A stretch of 64,000 bases of DNA from an uncultured Neptuniibacter sp. (GCF_947498015.1 NZ_CANMIR010000003.1:124001-188000); one strand, 5' to 3'; shown: positions 8,077 through 16,812, numbered from the stretch's first letter. The notes: generated by a model from the sequence alone, not told the origin. A program made the numbers and translations.

Positions 8077-11000
8077 ATGATTCCTCGTCTTTCCCAGGTC
8101 GAGACTACAGAAACAATCTATTTGGAGTTTATTGAGGCGTTGAAAAGCGCTGGCTTCAAAGGTGATCTTAACCCCGATTATGCCAATCGAATCGTACTGT
8201 CGACTGATAACAGTATCTATCAGATGTTACCCCAGGGGGTTATCTACCCGAAAAGTACTGACGATCTGATATTGATTGCCGAGCTGGCAGATGAGGCGCG
8301 TTTCTCTGACGTTAAGATGAGTGCACGAGGCGGTGGAACAGGTACCAATGGCCAGTCTTTGACTGATGGGCTGATCGTTGATCTGTCGAAACATATGAAT
8401 CAGGTACTTGAGATCAATGCGGAAGAGCGTTGGGTTCGGGTTCAAACTGGTGTTGTTAAAGATCAGCTCAACCGCGCACTTAAGCCCTACGGTTTATTCT
8501 TTGCTCCTGAGCTTTCGACAAGTAACCGTGCAACCGTGGGTGGCATGATCAATACCGATGCCAGCGGTCAGGGCTCGGTGATGTACGGGAAGACCCGCGA
8601 TCATGTATTAGAACTTAATTCGGTCCTCATCGGGGGTGAATGCTGGACCTCTAAGTCATTAGCTGATGATGAACTTGAGTTAGTGAAACAACGAGAAGAC
8701 AGAATTGGAGAAATTCATCGGTTAGTGGATCAGGTTTTTACGGATAAGCGATCTCTGATTGATGAGAAATTTCCAAAGTTAAACCGTTGTCTGACCGGAT
8801 ACGATCTGGCTCATATTCGTGATGATCTGGGGCGCTTTAATCTGAATTCGGTGCTTTGCGGTGGTGAAGGGTCATTGGCATTTATTGCTGAAGCAAAACT
8901 GAATGTCCTACCGATTCCTAAATTCGCAGCGCTGGTTAATATCAAATATGACAGCTTCGAATCCTCTTTGCGTGATGCAACGGCACTCATGAAATGGAAT
9001 CCCACGTCAATTGAAACCATCGATTCTAAGGTCCTGAACCTCGCCATGGGCGATATTATTTGGGACACAGTCAGCCAGTATTTCCCACAGGATGAAGGTG
9101 AGCCAGAGATTCAGGGAATCAATCTTGTTGAGTATACCTCAGATGATGAAGAGGCTTTGCGCGCAGATGTAGCAAACTTAGAAGCACATCTTCACGCCGT
9201 AGCGGGACAATCGGGAAAAAGCTTTGGTTTTTCGGTGGTCTACGGTGCTGGTGAGATTGGTAAGGTCTGGGCGATGCGGAAAAAAGCTGTCGGTTTGCTC
9301 GGCAATGCTCAGGGTGAGGAGCGCCCGATACCTTTTGTTGAAGATACGGCTGTTCCACCTGAAAATCTCGCTGATTTCATCATGGAGTTTCGAGCAGTTC
9401 TCGATCAACGCAATCTGGCTTACGGCATGTTTGGCCATGTTGATGCAGGGGTGCTGCACGTTCGACCCGCTATTGATATGAAGGATCCTCAACAGGAGTC
9501 TCTTATCAGAGAAGTGACCGATAAGGTCGTCGCTTTGACAGTTAAATACAAAGGACTGTTATGGGGTGAGCATGGTAAAGGGGTTCGTTCTGAATATGCT
9601 CCTGAATTTTTTGGTGAGCTTTACCCTGAATTGCAACGGATTAAGGCTGGATTTGACCCGCGCAACCAGATGAACCCCGGCAAAATAGCGTCACCGGCTA
9701 TCGAAGGGGCAGAGCTTCTCAAAATTGACGCAGTCCCCACACGTGGTCAGTACGATCGACAGATCAGCCCTAAGGTGCGGGAAGAGTATAATGAAGCGAT
9801 GTTCTGCAACGGGAATGGTGCCTGTTTCAACTATGATCCCAATGATGCGATGTGCCCATCCTGGAAAGGAACGCGGCAGCGGATTAACTCTCCAAAGGGG
9901 CGTTCATCACTGATCCGGGAATGGCTGCGATTGATGGATAAGCAGGGAACTGATCTGGTTGAAGAGGCAGATAAGGTTAAACGTCGTTCTTTTATTGGAT
10001 CACTACCGGGCAGAATCAAAAATACCCTGGCACGAAACAAGGAAGAGCAATACGATTTCTCGCACGAAGTCCATGAGTCAATGATGGCGTGCCTGGCATG
10101 TAAATCCTGTGTGGGTCAGTGTCCGATTAAAGTCAATGTGCCAGATTTCAGAGCCCGCTTCCTAGAGGTGTATTACGGTCGCTACCTGCGTCCTGCAAAG
10201 GATTATATGGTCGGTTCCTTAGAATATATGATTCCATGGCTTTCTAAGTTCCCTGCACCCTATAACTGGGCGATGAAGAATTCGGCGATCAAAAGCATCT
10301 TTCGTAAACATGTAGGAATGGTTGATAGTCCGACTATCTGCACAAATTCACTTATATCAGGAATGAAAGCGCGTGGTGTTGAGTTCGCCACACCAGCATT
10401 AATCAAAGCGATGAACGATGAAGATCGGCAGAATGCTGTGATCATCGTACAGGATGCGTTTACAAGTTATTTTGAAACTCAGTTGGTGTTAGATCTTGTC
10501 GATCTGCTAACCGGTTTGGGTTTTTATGTGCTGATGGCACCGTTTAAGCCGAATGGTAAGCCACTACATGTACATGGCTTTATGAAGGCATTTGAGAAGG
10601 CGGCATGTGATAATTCATTAATGTTGAAAGAGTTAAGTGAGACAGGTATCGATTTGATCGGTATTGACCCCTCCATGACTCTGACTTACAGGCAGGAGTA
10701 TGGCTATGTCATACCGGAAAAGAACTTGCCACAGGTGCAGCTAATACAGGAATGGTTATCTAAGCAAACGGATAAGTTGTCTACCTTCAACAACCGCAGT
10801 TTACCAGCCGGTGATTTTAAGCTGTTAGCACACTGTACTGAGAAAACTAACGCCGCGCCAAGTATCAAACTATGGCAACAGATCTACGGGGCGATGGGGC
10901 AGAAATTGGAGATTGTGGCTGTGGGTTGCTGTGGTATGTCCGGTACCTATGGTCACGAGACGCAGAACTTCGAAACATCTCGCAATATTTACCAATTGAG

Positions 11001-11154
11001 CTGGTCTGAAGTGGTTAATGCGCCTGAAAACAGTGATAAGTTGGTTGCCAGCGGCTACTCTTGTCGTAGTCAGGTGAAGCGAATGGATCAGAAGCAGATT
11101 CCACATCCAATTCAGATGCTCCTAACGCTCTTAACAGAGCATAAATGGCGATAA
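8077..11154 (+). CDS. ydiJ: FAD/Fe-S D-2-hydroxyglutarate dehydrogenase, YdiJ type
   Basis: Large 1025-residue flavin oxidoreductase, the same length class as Escherichia coli YdiJ (1018 aa), which oxidises D-2-hydroxyglutarate. The N-terminus matches YdiJ closely (STDNSIYQMLP, then RGGGTGTNGQ in the FAD-binding domain near residue 87, APELSTSNRATVGGMINTDA). The middle holds the FAD-oxidase C domain. Near residue 671 a ferredoxin-type cluster motif CLACKSCVGQCP appears, and near residue 950 a CCGMSGTYGHE patch typical of CCG/heterodisulfide reductase-like domains. It probably feeds electrons to the respiratory chain. The ribosome site AGAGGTAAG precedes the ATG. The LysR gene upstream is a likely regulator. 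Confidence 0.92.
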   Translation: MIPRLSQVETTETIYLEFIEALKSAGFKGDLNPDYANRIVLSTDNSIYQMLPQGVIYPKSTDDLILIAELADEARFSDVKMSARGGGTGTNGQSLTDGLIVDLSKHMNQVLEINAEERWVRVQTGVVKDQLNRALKPYGLFFAPELSTSNRATVGGMINTDASGQGSVMYGKTRDHVLELNSVLIGGECWTSKSLADDELELVKQREDRIGEIHRLVDQVFTDKRSLIDEKFPKLNRCLTGYDLAHIRDDLGRFNLNSVLCGGEGSLAFIAEAKLNVLPIPKFAALVNIKYDSFESSLRDATALMKWNPTSIETIDSKVLNLAMGDIIWDTVSQYFPQDEGEPEIQGINLVEYTSDDEEALRADVANLEAHLHAVAGQSGKSFGFSVVYGAGEIGKVWAMRKKAVGLLGNAQGEERPIPFVEDTAVPPENLADFIMEFRAVLDQRNLAYGMFGHVDAGVLHVRPAIDMKDPQQESLIREVTDKVVALTVKYKGLLWGEHGKGVRSEYAPEFFGELYPELQRIKAGFDPRNQMNPGKIASPAIEGAELLKIDAVPTRGQYDRQISPKVREEYNEAMFCNGNGACFNYDPNDAMCPSWKGTRQRINSPKGRSSLIREWLRLMDKQGTDLVEEADKVKRRSFIGSLPGRIKNTLARNKEEQYDFSHEVHESMMACLACKSCVGQCPIKVNVPDFRARFLEVYYGRYLRPAKDYMVGSLEYMIPWLSKFPAPYNWAMKNSAIKSIFRKHVGMVDSPTICTNSLISGMKARGVEFATPALIKAMNDEDRQNAVIIVQDAFTSYFETQLVLDLVDLLTGLGFYVLMAPFKPNGKPLHVHGFMKAFEKAACDNSLMLKELSETGIDLIGIDPSMTLTYRQEYGYVIPEKNLPQVQLIQEWLSKQTDKLSTFNNRSLPAGDFKLLAHCTEKTNAAPSIKLWQQIYGAMGQKLEIVAVGCCGMSGTYGHETQNFETSRNIYQLSWSEVVNAPENSDKLVASGYSCRSQVKRMDQKQIPHPIQMLLTLLTEHKWR

Positions 11155-11156
11155 AA

Positions 11157-11186
11157 AAACGCAGCTTTAAGGCTGCGTTTTTTTAT
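11157..11186. terminator. Bidirectional terminator between ydiJ and the SPOR lipoprotein gene
   Basis: The stem AACGCAGC / GCTGCGTT is flanked by an A-run on the left and seven T residues on the right. The stop codon of the reverse-strand gene (11167-11169) lies inside the loop, so this element serves both convergent genes. Confidence 0.88.
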
Positions 11187-11787
11187 ATGCTGAAGAATGT
11201 TTGGGTAAACGCCGGATATGAAACTCATGGATGCCATTTTCAATGAGCATCTTGGTATAGTTCTGAGCGTCTTCTCTACTGCTAAAGTTACCTGCTGCGT
11301 AGGCGGTTAGATCGGCAGTGTAATTAAATGTATATAGGGGGGCCTTCAGGGGGAACCTTTCAAGAGCGCTTTTAAGGTTATTGTGACTTCTGAACACCCC
11401 TAGCTGAATGGTGTATCCTGCATCGACCGAAAGAGCTTTTTCTGGTGTAGGCTCTCCCTTTTTACTCGGAGCAGCAATTGCTTTAGGAGTGACTCGTTTT
11501 TCTCTGTATGGCGAGGTTGGTATATCCTGTGGTGCAGTATTTGTCTGATGCCCATGTGCAGCGTAGAGGGCAGCTAGTTGTGATTCACGTGTTTTTTTAA
11601 GAGCCAGCCTGCGTTCCCTTAATTCTGAAGGAGACAATACATCCTCTGTATGATCTTTGGCTTGGGTCAGAACATTATCGTTATTATGGCGATTATCGAC
11701 AGGTACAGTTCTGCTGCAGCCCGGTAGGACAGCTCCTAATAGACAGAGGATAGCTACACTAAATTTCCAATCACAGCTAACAGTCAC
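11167..11787 (-). CDS. SPOR-domain lipoprotein
   Basis: Likely outer-membrane lipoprotein that binds septal, denuded peptidoglycan through a C-terminal SPOR domain. A hydrophobic signal ends in the lipobox LPGC. The middle is a charged, proline-rich linker. The last 75 residues (YTIQLGVFRS, then AAGNFSSREDAQNYTKML) are a SPOR repeat, with the strand-helix pattern and the usual GxFxxxxxA sequence. The frame is open to a GTG at 11820. GTG at 11787 is chosen because AGGA precedes it at 6 bp and because it gives a compact lipoprotein signal (206 aa). The start remains uncertain. It stands alone between two convergent or divergent neighbours. Confidence 0.75.
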   Translation of the reverse strand: MTVSCDWKFSVAILCLLGAVLPGCSRTVPVDNRHNNDNVLTQAKDHTEDVLSPSELRERRLALKKTRESQLAALYAAHGHQTNTAPQDIPTSPYREKRVTPKAIAAPSKKGEPTPEKALSVDAGYTIQLGVFRSHNNLKSALERFPLKAPLYTFNYTADLTAYAAGNFSSREDAQNYTKMLIENGIHEFHIRRLPKHSSAYKKTQP

Positions 11788-11898
11788 GATATTCCTGCAT
11801 AAGTTGTAGTGCAATTGCACAATTTATCGGCGAATATACGGCATGATTTAATAAGAGCATCGACTAGCTAAAGGTGCAAATTTTTTAAGGAGTTAAAT

Positions 11899-12387
11899 GT
11901 GGAAGATCTTCTACCGGAGCTGTGTGATCAGTTTCCTGAACTAGTTCAGGTTGTAGAGCCAATGTTTGGTAATTTTGGTGGTAGTGAACGTTTTGGTGGT
12001 GAGATAGTGACCCTTAAAGCGTTTGAAGATAACTCCCTGGTGCGTGAACAAGTTGCACTGCCTGGCAAAGGCAAAGTGCTGGTGGTAGATGGTGGTGGTT
12101 CTATGCGTCGTGCCATGCTTGGAGATATGCTTGCAGAAAAAGCGACTAAGAACGGCTGGGAAGGGATCATCATCTACGGTTGTATTCGTGATGTGAATGC
12201 GATTGGTGATCTGGATATCGGCGTGCAAGCGCTGGGTTGTCATCCAATGAAAACAGAGAAAAAGGGCTTGGGTGAGCTTAATGTCGATGTCACTTTTGGC
12301 GGTGTGACATTCAAACCGGGGCAATATGTTTATGCAGACAATAATGGAGTATTAATATCTCCGGAAAAGCTTGAAGTGACTGAATAA
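11899..12387 (+). CDS. rraA: Ribonuclease E activity regulator RraA
   Basis: A 162-residue protein that binds RNase E and inhibits it, so modulating mRNA decay. The sequence is diagnostic: [22 protein letters not shown] at the N-terminus, [27 protein letters not shown] and [10 protein letters not shown]. The start is GTG at 11899, with AAGGAG immediately upstream at a normal distance. The overlapping ATG at 11897 is in another frame. A strong terminator follows at once, so the gene is probably monocistronic. Confidence 0.96.
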   Translation: MEDLLPELCDQFPELVQVVEPMFGNFGGSERFGGEIVTLKAFEDNSLVREQVALPGKGKVLVVDGGGSMRRAMLGDMLAEKATKNGWEGIIIYGCIRDVNAIGDLDIGVQALGCHPMKTEKKGLGELNVDVTFGGVTFKPGQYVYADNNGVLISPEKLEVTE

Positions 12388-12415
12388 GATTCAGTTTCAT
12401 ATTCAATACAGATCT

Positions 12416-12443
12416 AAAGCCCGTCTATACGGGCTTTATTTTT
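12416..12443 (+). terminator. Terminator of rraA
   Basis: AAAGCCCG / CGGGCTTT stem with a short TCTATA loop, followed by ATTTTTT. Confidence 0.9.
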
Positions 12444-12611
12444 TATCAATGATTATTCCCGTGATACCCCCTGAAAACATCTAGCTACCTTTGAACGTTG
12501 CTTTGGATTGGATACATGCCCAGCATTCCAATAATTAACCGCAGCCATCATCGGCACTGCAGAGGAAGTAACAAACTCTGTTGCTGCACTGATGTTCCTA
12601 AGGCAGATCAT

Positions 12612-12634
12612 TAAATGTATTTGAAATATATCTT
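12612..12634. promoter_or_regulatory. NsrR-like operator upstream of the hemerythrin gene
   Basis: An 11-1-11 inverted repeat: TAAATGTATTT, one base, AAATATATCTT. Against the NsrR consensus half-sites as I remember them (AAGATGCATTT and AAATGCATCTT) it agrees at 17 of 22 positions. An NsrR gene lies convergent 600 bp away. Confidence 0.6.
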
Positions 12635-12642
12635 TATGTTTA

Positions 12643-12667
12643 TATAATGTGCATTAAATACATTATA
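12643..12667. promoter_or_regulatory. 25-bp imperfect palindrome, second candidate operator
   Basis: Arms TATAATGT and ACATTATA lie 9 bases apart, with an ATTAAAT-like centre. It lies 8 bp after the NsrR-like site and about 140 bp before the hemerythrin start. It may contain the -10 element (TATAAT) of that promoter. The binding factor is unknown. Confidence 0.4.
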
Positions 12668-12806
12668 GTGGTGCCGGAGATGAATAATACTAAAGAGCAG
12701 CATCGGAACTGGATGGAAGTTACAGGTACTGCGGTTAATAGAGTGCACAAAACCTCGGGACTTAAAACCACTGCAAAAAATGAAAAGACAAAGCACGAGG
12801 TTGGTA

Positions 12807-13211
12807 ATGAAAAGAACAGAAGCGCTGATTCCGTTAAGTAAAGACCATCATAAAGCACTGGTTACAGCAAAAAGGATTAACGATCTCGCAGAGGAAGCTG
12901 AAGTTGAGATCCGAAACTATTGGTATGCAAAAAGAGAGGTGTTGTTACGTGAGTTAACACCCCATTTTGAAACAGAAGAGCAAACATTGCTGCCGTTGTT
13001 GAAAGAGATCTCAGCAGATCTGTCTGAACGTCTGTTGTCAGACCACAAGTTGATGCTGTCGATGCTTCGAGATGAAGATAATGTCCAGCCAATCGAATTT
13101 GCTGAGTTGCTTAAAACACACGTGAGATTTGAAGAGCGTGAAATGTTTCCTCTTCTGGAGGAAAAATACGGTGATTCAGAGCTGTTATCGCGGTTAAAAG
13201 GAGAGCTTTAA
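12807..13211 (+). CDS. Hemerythrin HHE-domain protein
   Basis: A 134-residue di-iron four-helix protein. The metal ligands follow the hemerythrin pattern: SKDHHKAL near the N-terminus, HFETEEQTLLP, SDHKLMLSM and HVRFEEREMFPLLEE near the C-terminus. Such proteins bind oxygen or nitric oxide or repair damaged iron-sulfur centres. The frame is open to an ATG at 12780, but the ATG at 12807 has GAGG 6 bp before it and starts the conserved part (MKRTEALIPLSKDHH), so it is chosen. The stop overlaps that of convergent nsrR by 4 bases. NsrR-like operators upstream suggest induction by nitric oxide, which is inference. Confidence 0.9.
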   Translation: MKRTEALIPLSKDHHKALVTAKRINDLAEEAEVEIRNYWYAKREVLLRELTPHFETEEQTLLPLLKEISADLSERLLSDHKLMLSMLRDEDNVQPIEFAELLKTHVRFEEREMFPLLEEKYGDSELLSRLKGEL

Positions 13212-13633
13212 CAGCTCTGTATTAAACTTTCAGCCATTTTAGGGTTTCGGAGCATATCTTCAAGGGTGTATTGCTCCAGTACCTGCATAAATGCTTTCTG
13301 GGCTTCTCCCAGAATATTTTGTAATGAGCAAAACCCTGTCAAACGGCACATCTGTTCACCACAATTGATTAATGGATGATAGCCCTCCGCCTCACCTACA
13401 ATCTGGGCAATGTTTATATCGCGTGGCGCTTTTGCGAGCCTGATGCCACCATTTTTACCGCGAAATGTTTCCAGATGACCGGCTTTAGAAAGCGCATGTA
13501 CAACCTTTCTCAGGTGCTCTACAGATATTTCGTAGCAACCGGCTATCTCCGAAAGGGTAACCAGGCGGTCATCATTTGTTGCTACGTAGAAAAGTACACG
13601 AAGGGTGTAATCAGTAAATCGGCTAAGTTGCAT
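13208..13633 (-). CDS. nsrR: Rrf2-family nitric-oxide-sensing repressor NsrR
   Basis: A 141-residue regulator, the same length as Escherichia coli NsrR. The winged HTH starts MQLSRFTDYTLRVLFY, and FRGKNGGIRLAKAP is the conserved wing. Three iron-sulfur ligand cysteines are spaced C-x4-C-x5-C (NCGEQMCRLTGFC), the same spacing as in known NsrR. This spacing, together with the KNGGIRL patch, favours NsrR over IscR or RirA. Loss of the cluster on reaction with nitric oxide would derepress its targets. An NsrR-like palindrome in its own promoter suggests autoregulation. Confidence 0.9.
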   Translation of the reverse strand: MQLSRFTDYTLRVLFYVATNDDRLVTLSEIAGCYEISVEHLRKVVHALSKAGHLETFRGKNGGIRLAKAPRDINIAQIVGEAEGYHPLINCGEQMCRLTGFCSLQNILGEAQKAFMQVLEQYTLEDMLRNPKMAESLIQSC

Positions 13634-13649
13634 AGGCCTACACTTATAA

Positions 13650-13672
13650 AAGATGTTTTTAAAATATACGTT
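13650..13672. promoter_or_regulatory. NsrR-like operator in the nsrR promoter
   Basis: An 11-1-11 element: AAGATGTTTTT, one base, AAATATACGTT. About 16 of 22 positions fit the remembered NsrR consensus; the left arm is the better one (9 of 11). It lies 17 bp upstream of the nsrR ATG. Confidence 0.55.
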
Positions 13673-13794
13673 ATTGTTAGTATTCAGGGCAAGAGGTGTA
13701 TTAATTTATGCTTATGTTGGCTGCTTTGCTTGAAGTTTCAGCAAGCTCCCCTATATAGATGTATTCCTGACAACGGTTTTCAGAAGGAACCAGT

Positions 13795-14454
13795 GTGTAC
13801 AAGTTACTTATATTTGATTGGGACGGAACCATCATAGATTCAGCATCACGGATTGTTTCTAGTATGCAGGCCGCAGCGCGTGATTGTGATTTCTATGTGC
13901 CTACCGATGATGAGGTACGTAATATTATCGGTTTAGGGTTGCCAGAGGCGATACGGATTCTCATCCCGGGTGTCACAGATCAGGGTATAACCCAGATGCG
14001 TGAACGCTATGGTCACTATTATTTAGGTGAAGATTCTACACCTACACCTTTATTTCCCGGTGCCCGAAGCTCACTTGAAAGCATGCATGCTAAAGGGATG
14101 CGTATGGCCGTTGCTACGGGCAAAAGTCGAAGAGGGCTAGGCAGAGCATTTGCAGATACCGGTTTGGGTTTTGTATTTGAAACGTCCCGTTGCGCCGATG
14201 AAACGACCTCAAAGCCTGATCCGCATATGCTTGAGGAGATTCTTGCTGAAACGGGCGTGTCTCCTGCTGAAGCATTGATGATAGGTGATACTGAGTACGA
14301 TCTTGATATGGGAAAAAGGGCAGGGATGGATGTTATCGCTGTCAGTTATGGTGCCCATCACCTCGATCGATTAAAAGGGTATAACCCGGTACTTGAAGTT
14401 CATAATTTCCCTGAGCTTGAAAAGTGGCTGGATAACCAGAGCGTTTTTGCCTGA
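13795..14454 (+). CDS. HAD-family hydrolase, phosphoglycolate-phosphatase-like
   Basis: A 219-residue HAD subfamily IA phosphatase. Motif I is DWDGTIIDS, with Asp nucleophile and acid/base; motif II is AVATGKSRRG; the lysine of motif III is in SKPDPHM; motif IV is GDTEYDLDMG. The start is GTG at 13795 with AAGGA 6 bp upstream. In pseudomonads and marine relatives a HAD gene of this kind stands just before sppA, as here. The substrate is not shown by the sequence; 'phosphoglycolate' is only the generic family name. It is probably the first gene of a short operon with sppA (15-bp gap). Confidence 0.88.
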   Translation: MYKLLIFDWDGTIIDSASRIVSSMQAAARDCDFYVPTDDEVRNIIGLGLPEAIRILIPGVTDQGITQMRERYGHYYLGEDSTPTPLFPGARSSLESMHAKGMRMAVATGKSRRGLGRAFADTGLGFVFETSRCADETTSKPDPHMLEEILAETGVSPAEALMIGDTEYDLDMGKRAGMDVIAVSYGAHHLDRLKGYNPVLEVHNFPELEKWLDNQSVFA

Positions 14455-14469
14455 TGAAAGGAGGGATTT

Positions 14470-15540
14470 GTGTCTGATAATCCATGGAATGAATCAGAAA
14501 ATAATGGCCAGTCATCAGATAAGGTAAAAGGATCTGACAGCTCCTCTGCCGATAGCCATTCAAAGCTTGACCGGGCGGTATCCAATGCAAAACAGGATAA
14601 CGCCAGCAAAAAAGAGTGGAAACTGATTGAAAAGACGCTCAATGGCTTGTTTGTTGAGCAGCGAAGGGCGCGGCGCTGGGGGATCTTTTTCAAATTACTG
14701 ACTTTTGGGTATCTGTTTGCGCTTCTGGCAATTTTTTTCAATGGGCAGGAGCTAACAAAAGAGGTCTCTCAAGAGCTACATACTGCGGTTATTGAGGTCA
14801 AAGGGCCTATAAGTGCAGATGATGATTCGAGTGCAGATAATATAATTTGGGCGCTTCGGGAGGCTTTTGAAAACAGTCAGGCTAAGGCGGTCATTCTTAG
14901 AATAAATAGTCCCGGTGGTAGCCCGGTGCAATCAGGTTATATCTATGATGAGATTAAGCGTCTGAGGGAGGTATACTCTGACAAACCTCTCTACGCCGTG
15001 ATCAGCGATATCGGTGCTTCAGGGGCATATTATATTGCTGCAGCTGCCGACCAGATCTATGCGGATAAAGCGAGTCTGGTGGGTTCTATCGGCGTTGTCG
15101 CTGGTGGTTTTGGCTTTGTTGATCTAATGGAAAAAGTAGGCGTTGAGCGCCGTCTCTATACAGCCGGTGATCATAAAGCGTTCCTTGATCCATTTTCGCC
15201 AAGTAATACGGGTGAAGAGCAGTTTTGGCAAAGCGTTCTCGATACTACCCATAAGCAGTTCATTGATCAGGTTAAAAAAGGGCGAGGTGATCGCTTGAAA
15301 GATGAGCCTAAGCTTTTTACTGGTTTGGTCTGGACAGGTGAGCAGGCATTAGAGATCGGCCTGATAGATGGGCTTGGAAGCACAAGCTATGTCGCGAGGG
15401 AGATTGTTAAGGTTGATAAACTGGTCGATTACTCACCTAAGCAACCGCCATGGCAACAACTGGTAGATGAGCTGGGTGTGAGCTTTGCAAAAGGTCTTGC
15501 AACGCAGTTAGGGATCAATAATGGCTTGCAGTTGAAGTAA
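14470..15540 (+). CDS. sppA: Signal peptide peptidase SppA, short form (S49 peptidase)
   Basis: A membrane-anchored serine protease that degrades leftover signal peptides. It has 356 residues: a hydrophilic cytoplasmic N-terminus of about 70 residues, a single transmembrane helix (about 71-90), and an S49 domain. The catalytic Ser184 sits in SDIGASGAYYIA and the probable general base Lys236 in TAGDHKAFLDPF. VILRINSPGGSPVQSG is a conserved substrate-groove block. The GTG start at 14470 has a strong ribosome site, AAAGGAGGG. A terminator follows, and the gene faces yceF convergently. Confidence 0.93.
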   Translation: MSDNPWNESENNGQSSDKVKGSDSSSADSHSKLDRAVSNAKQDNASKKEWKLIEKTLNGLFVEQRRARRWGIFFKLLTFGYLFALLAIFFNGQELTKEVSQELHTAVIEVKGPISADDDSSADNIIWALREAFENSQAKAVILRINSPGGSPVQSGYIYDEIKRLREVYSDKPLYAVISDIGASGAYYIAAAADQIYADKASLVGSIGVVAGGFGFVDLMEKVGVERRLYTAGDHKAFLDPFSPSNTGEEQFWQSVLDTTHKQFIDQVKKGRGDRLKDEPKLFTGLVWTGEQALEIGLIDGLGSTSYVAREIVKVDKLVDYSPKQPPWQQLVDELGVSFAKGLATQLGINNGLQLK

Positions 15541-15543
15541 CCC

Positions 15544-15571
15544 AAAAAGGAGGGGGAACCCTCCTTTTTTG
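15544..15571. terminator. Terminator after sppA, possibly bidirectional
   Basis: AAAAAGGAGGG / CCCTCCTTTTTT stem with a GGAA-type loop. T-runs on both strands let it serve sppA and the convergent yceF gene. Confidence 0.88.
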
Positions 15572-15580
15572 TGTCGAAGG

Positions 15581-16159
15581 TTACAGCACCCTGTAGCCTT
15601 CATTCTCAAGCAGCCTGACCAGGCGAATGAGCGGAAGTCCGATCAATGTGTTTGGATCTTCGCCTTCCAATTTCTCAAACAAAACGATACCTAAAGCTTC
15701 GGATTTAAAACTCCCCGCGCAGTTATAAGGCTGTTCGGTAAGCAGGTAATTTTCAATCACTGTGTCAGTCAGGGCACGGAAAAATACTTTAAATGAAACA
15801 ACTTCTGTTTGAGCATGGCCTGTATCTGAATTGACCAGAGAGAGTCCCGTCAGAAATGTTACTGCTTGTCCAGACAGCTTCTGTAGCTGTTTCACGGCGT
15901 TTTCATGTGTATGTGGCTTTCCCAGTATCTCATCTCCAAGTACGGCGACCTGATCAGAGCCGATAACCAAAGCTGAATGGGCATCAGACGCGATCTTTCG
16001 TGCTTTAGCTTCTGCCAGCCGAGCAACAAGTGCTTCAGGGGTCTCATACTCATGTGCACTCTCGTCAATCTCTGGAGATATGCAGGAATAATCAACGTTT
16101 AGCTTATCTAAAATTTGACGACGGAAAGGCGAACTTGATGCTAAAATCAGTTTTCTCAT
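15581..16159 (-). CDS. yceF: Maf-family nucleotide pyrophosphatase YceF
   Basis: House-cleaning nucleoside triphosphate pyrophosphatase of the Maf fold, 192 residues. The start LILASSSPFRRQIL is the family signature; VIGSDQVAVL carries the catalytic Asp. The patch FKSEALGIVLFE is found in the YceF subgroup (7-methyl-GTP preference) rather than in the dTTP/UTP-specific YhdE subgroup. It is divergent from yceD, as in many gammaproteobacteria, with the shared 111-bp region carrying a strong yceD promoter. Confidence 0.93.
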   Translation of the reverse strand: MRKLILASSSPFRRQILDKLNVDYSCISPEIDESAHEYETPEALVARLAEAKARKIASDAHSALVIGSDQVAVLGDEILGKPHTHENAVKQLQKLSGQAVTFLTGLSLVNSDTGHAQTEVVSFKVFFRALTDTVIENYLLTEQPYNCAGSFKSEALGIVLFEKLEGEDPNTLIGLPLIRLVRLLENEGYRVL

Positions 16160-16232
16160 GTTGTTTTTTGGCCATGAATTTAGGAAGGCCCAAATATTAG
16201 CGTTTTTATTGCGGAAATAAACCCCAAAGTCT

Positions 16233-16261
16233 TTGACAGATCGGGCTTCGGGCCCTAGAAT
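16233..16261 (+). promoter_or_regulatory. Sigma-70 promoter of the yceD-rpmF-plsX-fab operon
   Basis: TTGACA (16233-16238) and TAGAAT (16256-16261) are separated by exactly 17 bp. The predicted start of transcription is at about 16268, only about 3 bases before the yceD ATG, so the mRNA should be leaderless or nearly so. Confidence 0.75.
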
Positions 16262-16270
16262 TGCGCGCTT

Positions 16271-16789
16271 ATGTCAAACGGTCCATTACCTAAAAGAGTA
16301 GACCCGCGAAAACTTGCTGAGCGGGAAGTGCGAATTGCAGGTGAAGCTGACTTAAACGGCATGCCAAATCTTTGTCAGACAATTGTCGGCGAGAAGGGTG
16401 TCGTTAATGTTGAGCTTCAGTTTGCGGTTGATGAGCAGCGTATCCGCACAATTACAGGCAGCGCCAGCGGTCATGTTTTCATGACATGCCAACGTTGTCT
16501 GGATCCTGTTGAGGTTGCCGTCGAGGCAGAATTTAATCTTGGCGTTGTCGCCAGCGAGGAAGCTGCTAAACAGTTACCTCGTAGTTATGATCCTCTGATT
16601 GTAGAGGATGAAGAGATTGAACTGCTGCCGGTAATTGAAGAGGAGTTGATACTGAGCTTGCCTCATGATGCTTATCATGATGATTGCACAGTTAAAACTT
16701 CTTTTGGCGAAGCCGAGGCAGTGGCGGATGACACCGATAAACCGAATCCATTTAGTGTGTTGGCTAAGTTAAAAGCCAGCAACAAATAG
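16271..16789 (+). CDS. yceD: YceD (DUF177), 23S rRNA accumulation protein
   Basis: A 172-residue protein of the YceD/DUF177 family, linked to 23S rRNA accumulation and nearly always encoded just before rpmF. The N-terminus [15 protein letters not shown] and the single zinc-type pair CQRCLDPV are conserved; the C-terminus is acidic. No Shine-Dalgarno sequence precedes the ATG. The promoter just upstream places the transcript start almost on the ATG, which fits leaderless translation. It is the first gene of the fatty-acid operon. Confidence 0.92.
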   Translation: MSNGPLPKRVDPRKLAEREVRIAGEADLNGMPNLCQTIVGEKGVVNVELQFAVDEQRIRTITGSASGHVFMTCQRCLDPVEVAVEAEFNLGVVASEEAAKQLPRSYDPLIVEDEEIELLPVIEEELILSLPHDAYHDDCTVKTSFGEAEAVADDTDKPNPFSVLAKLKASNK

Positions 16790-16812
16790 AAAGAACCAGG
16801 AGCTATTTAGTC

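Larger units (their letters stand above)
12444..12806. other. Intergenic stretch with NsrR-type operators and no convincing gene
   Basis: The gap between rraA and the hemerythrin gene is 419 bases. After the rraA terminator, about 170 bases hold no recognisable feature apart from a 52-codon reverse frame (12453-12611) without a ribosome site. The right half is AT-rich and carries two palindromes at 12612-12634 and 12643-12667, probably the control region of the hemerythrin gene. A 64-codon forward frame crossing 12647-12841 lacks coding character and is not called. Confidence 0.6.

Noticed and set aside
12453..12611. A 52-codon reverse open frame in the rraA-hemerythrin gap
   Set aside because: It has no ribosome site, and the stretch before its ATG is an NsrR-like operator. 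The composition does look somewhat coding, so it could be a remnant, but there is no support for a working gene.
12647..12841. A 64-codon forward open frame before the hemerythrin gene
   Set aside because: It overlaps the hemerythrin start in another frame and lacks a spaced ribosome site and any recognisable sequence.
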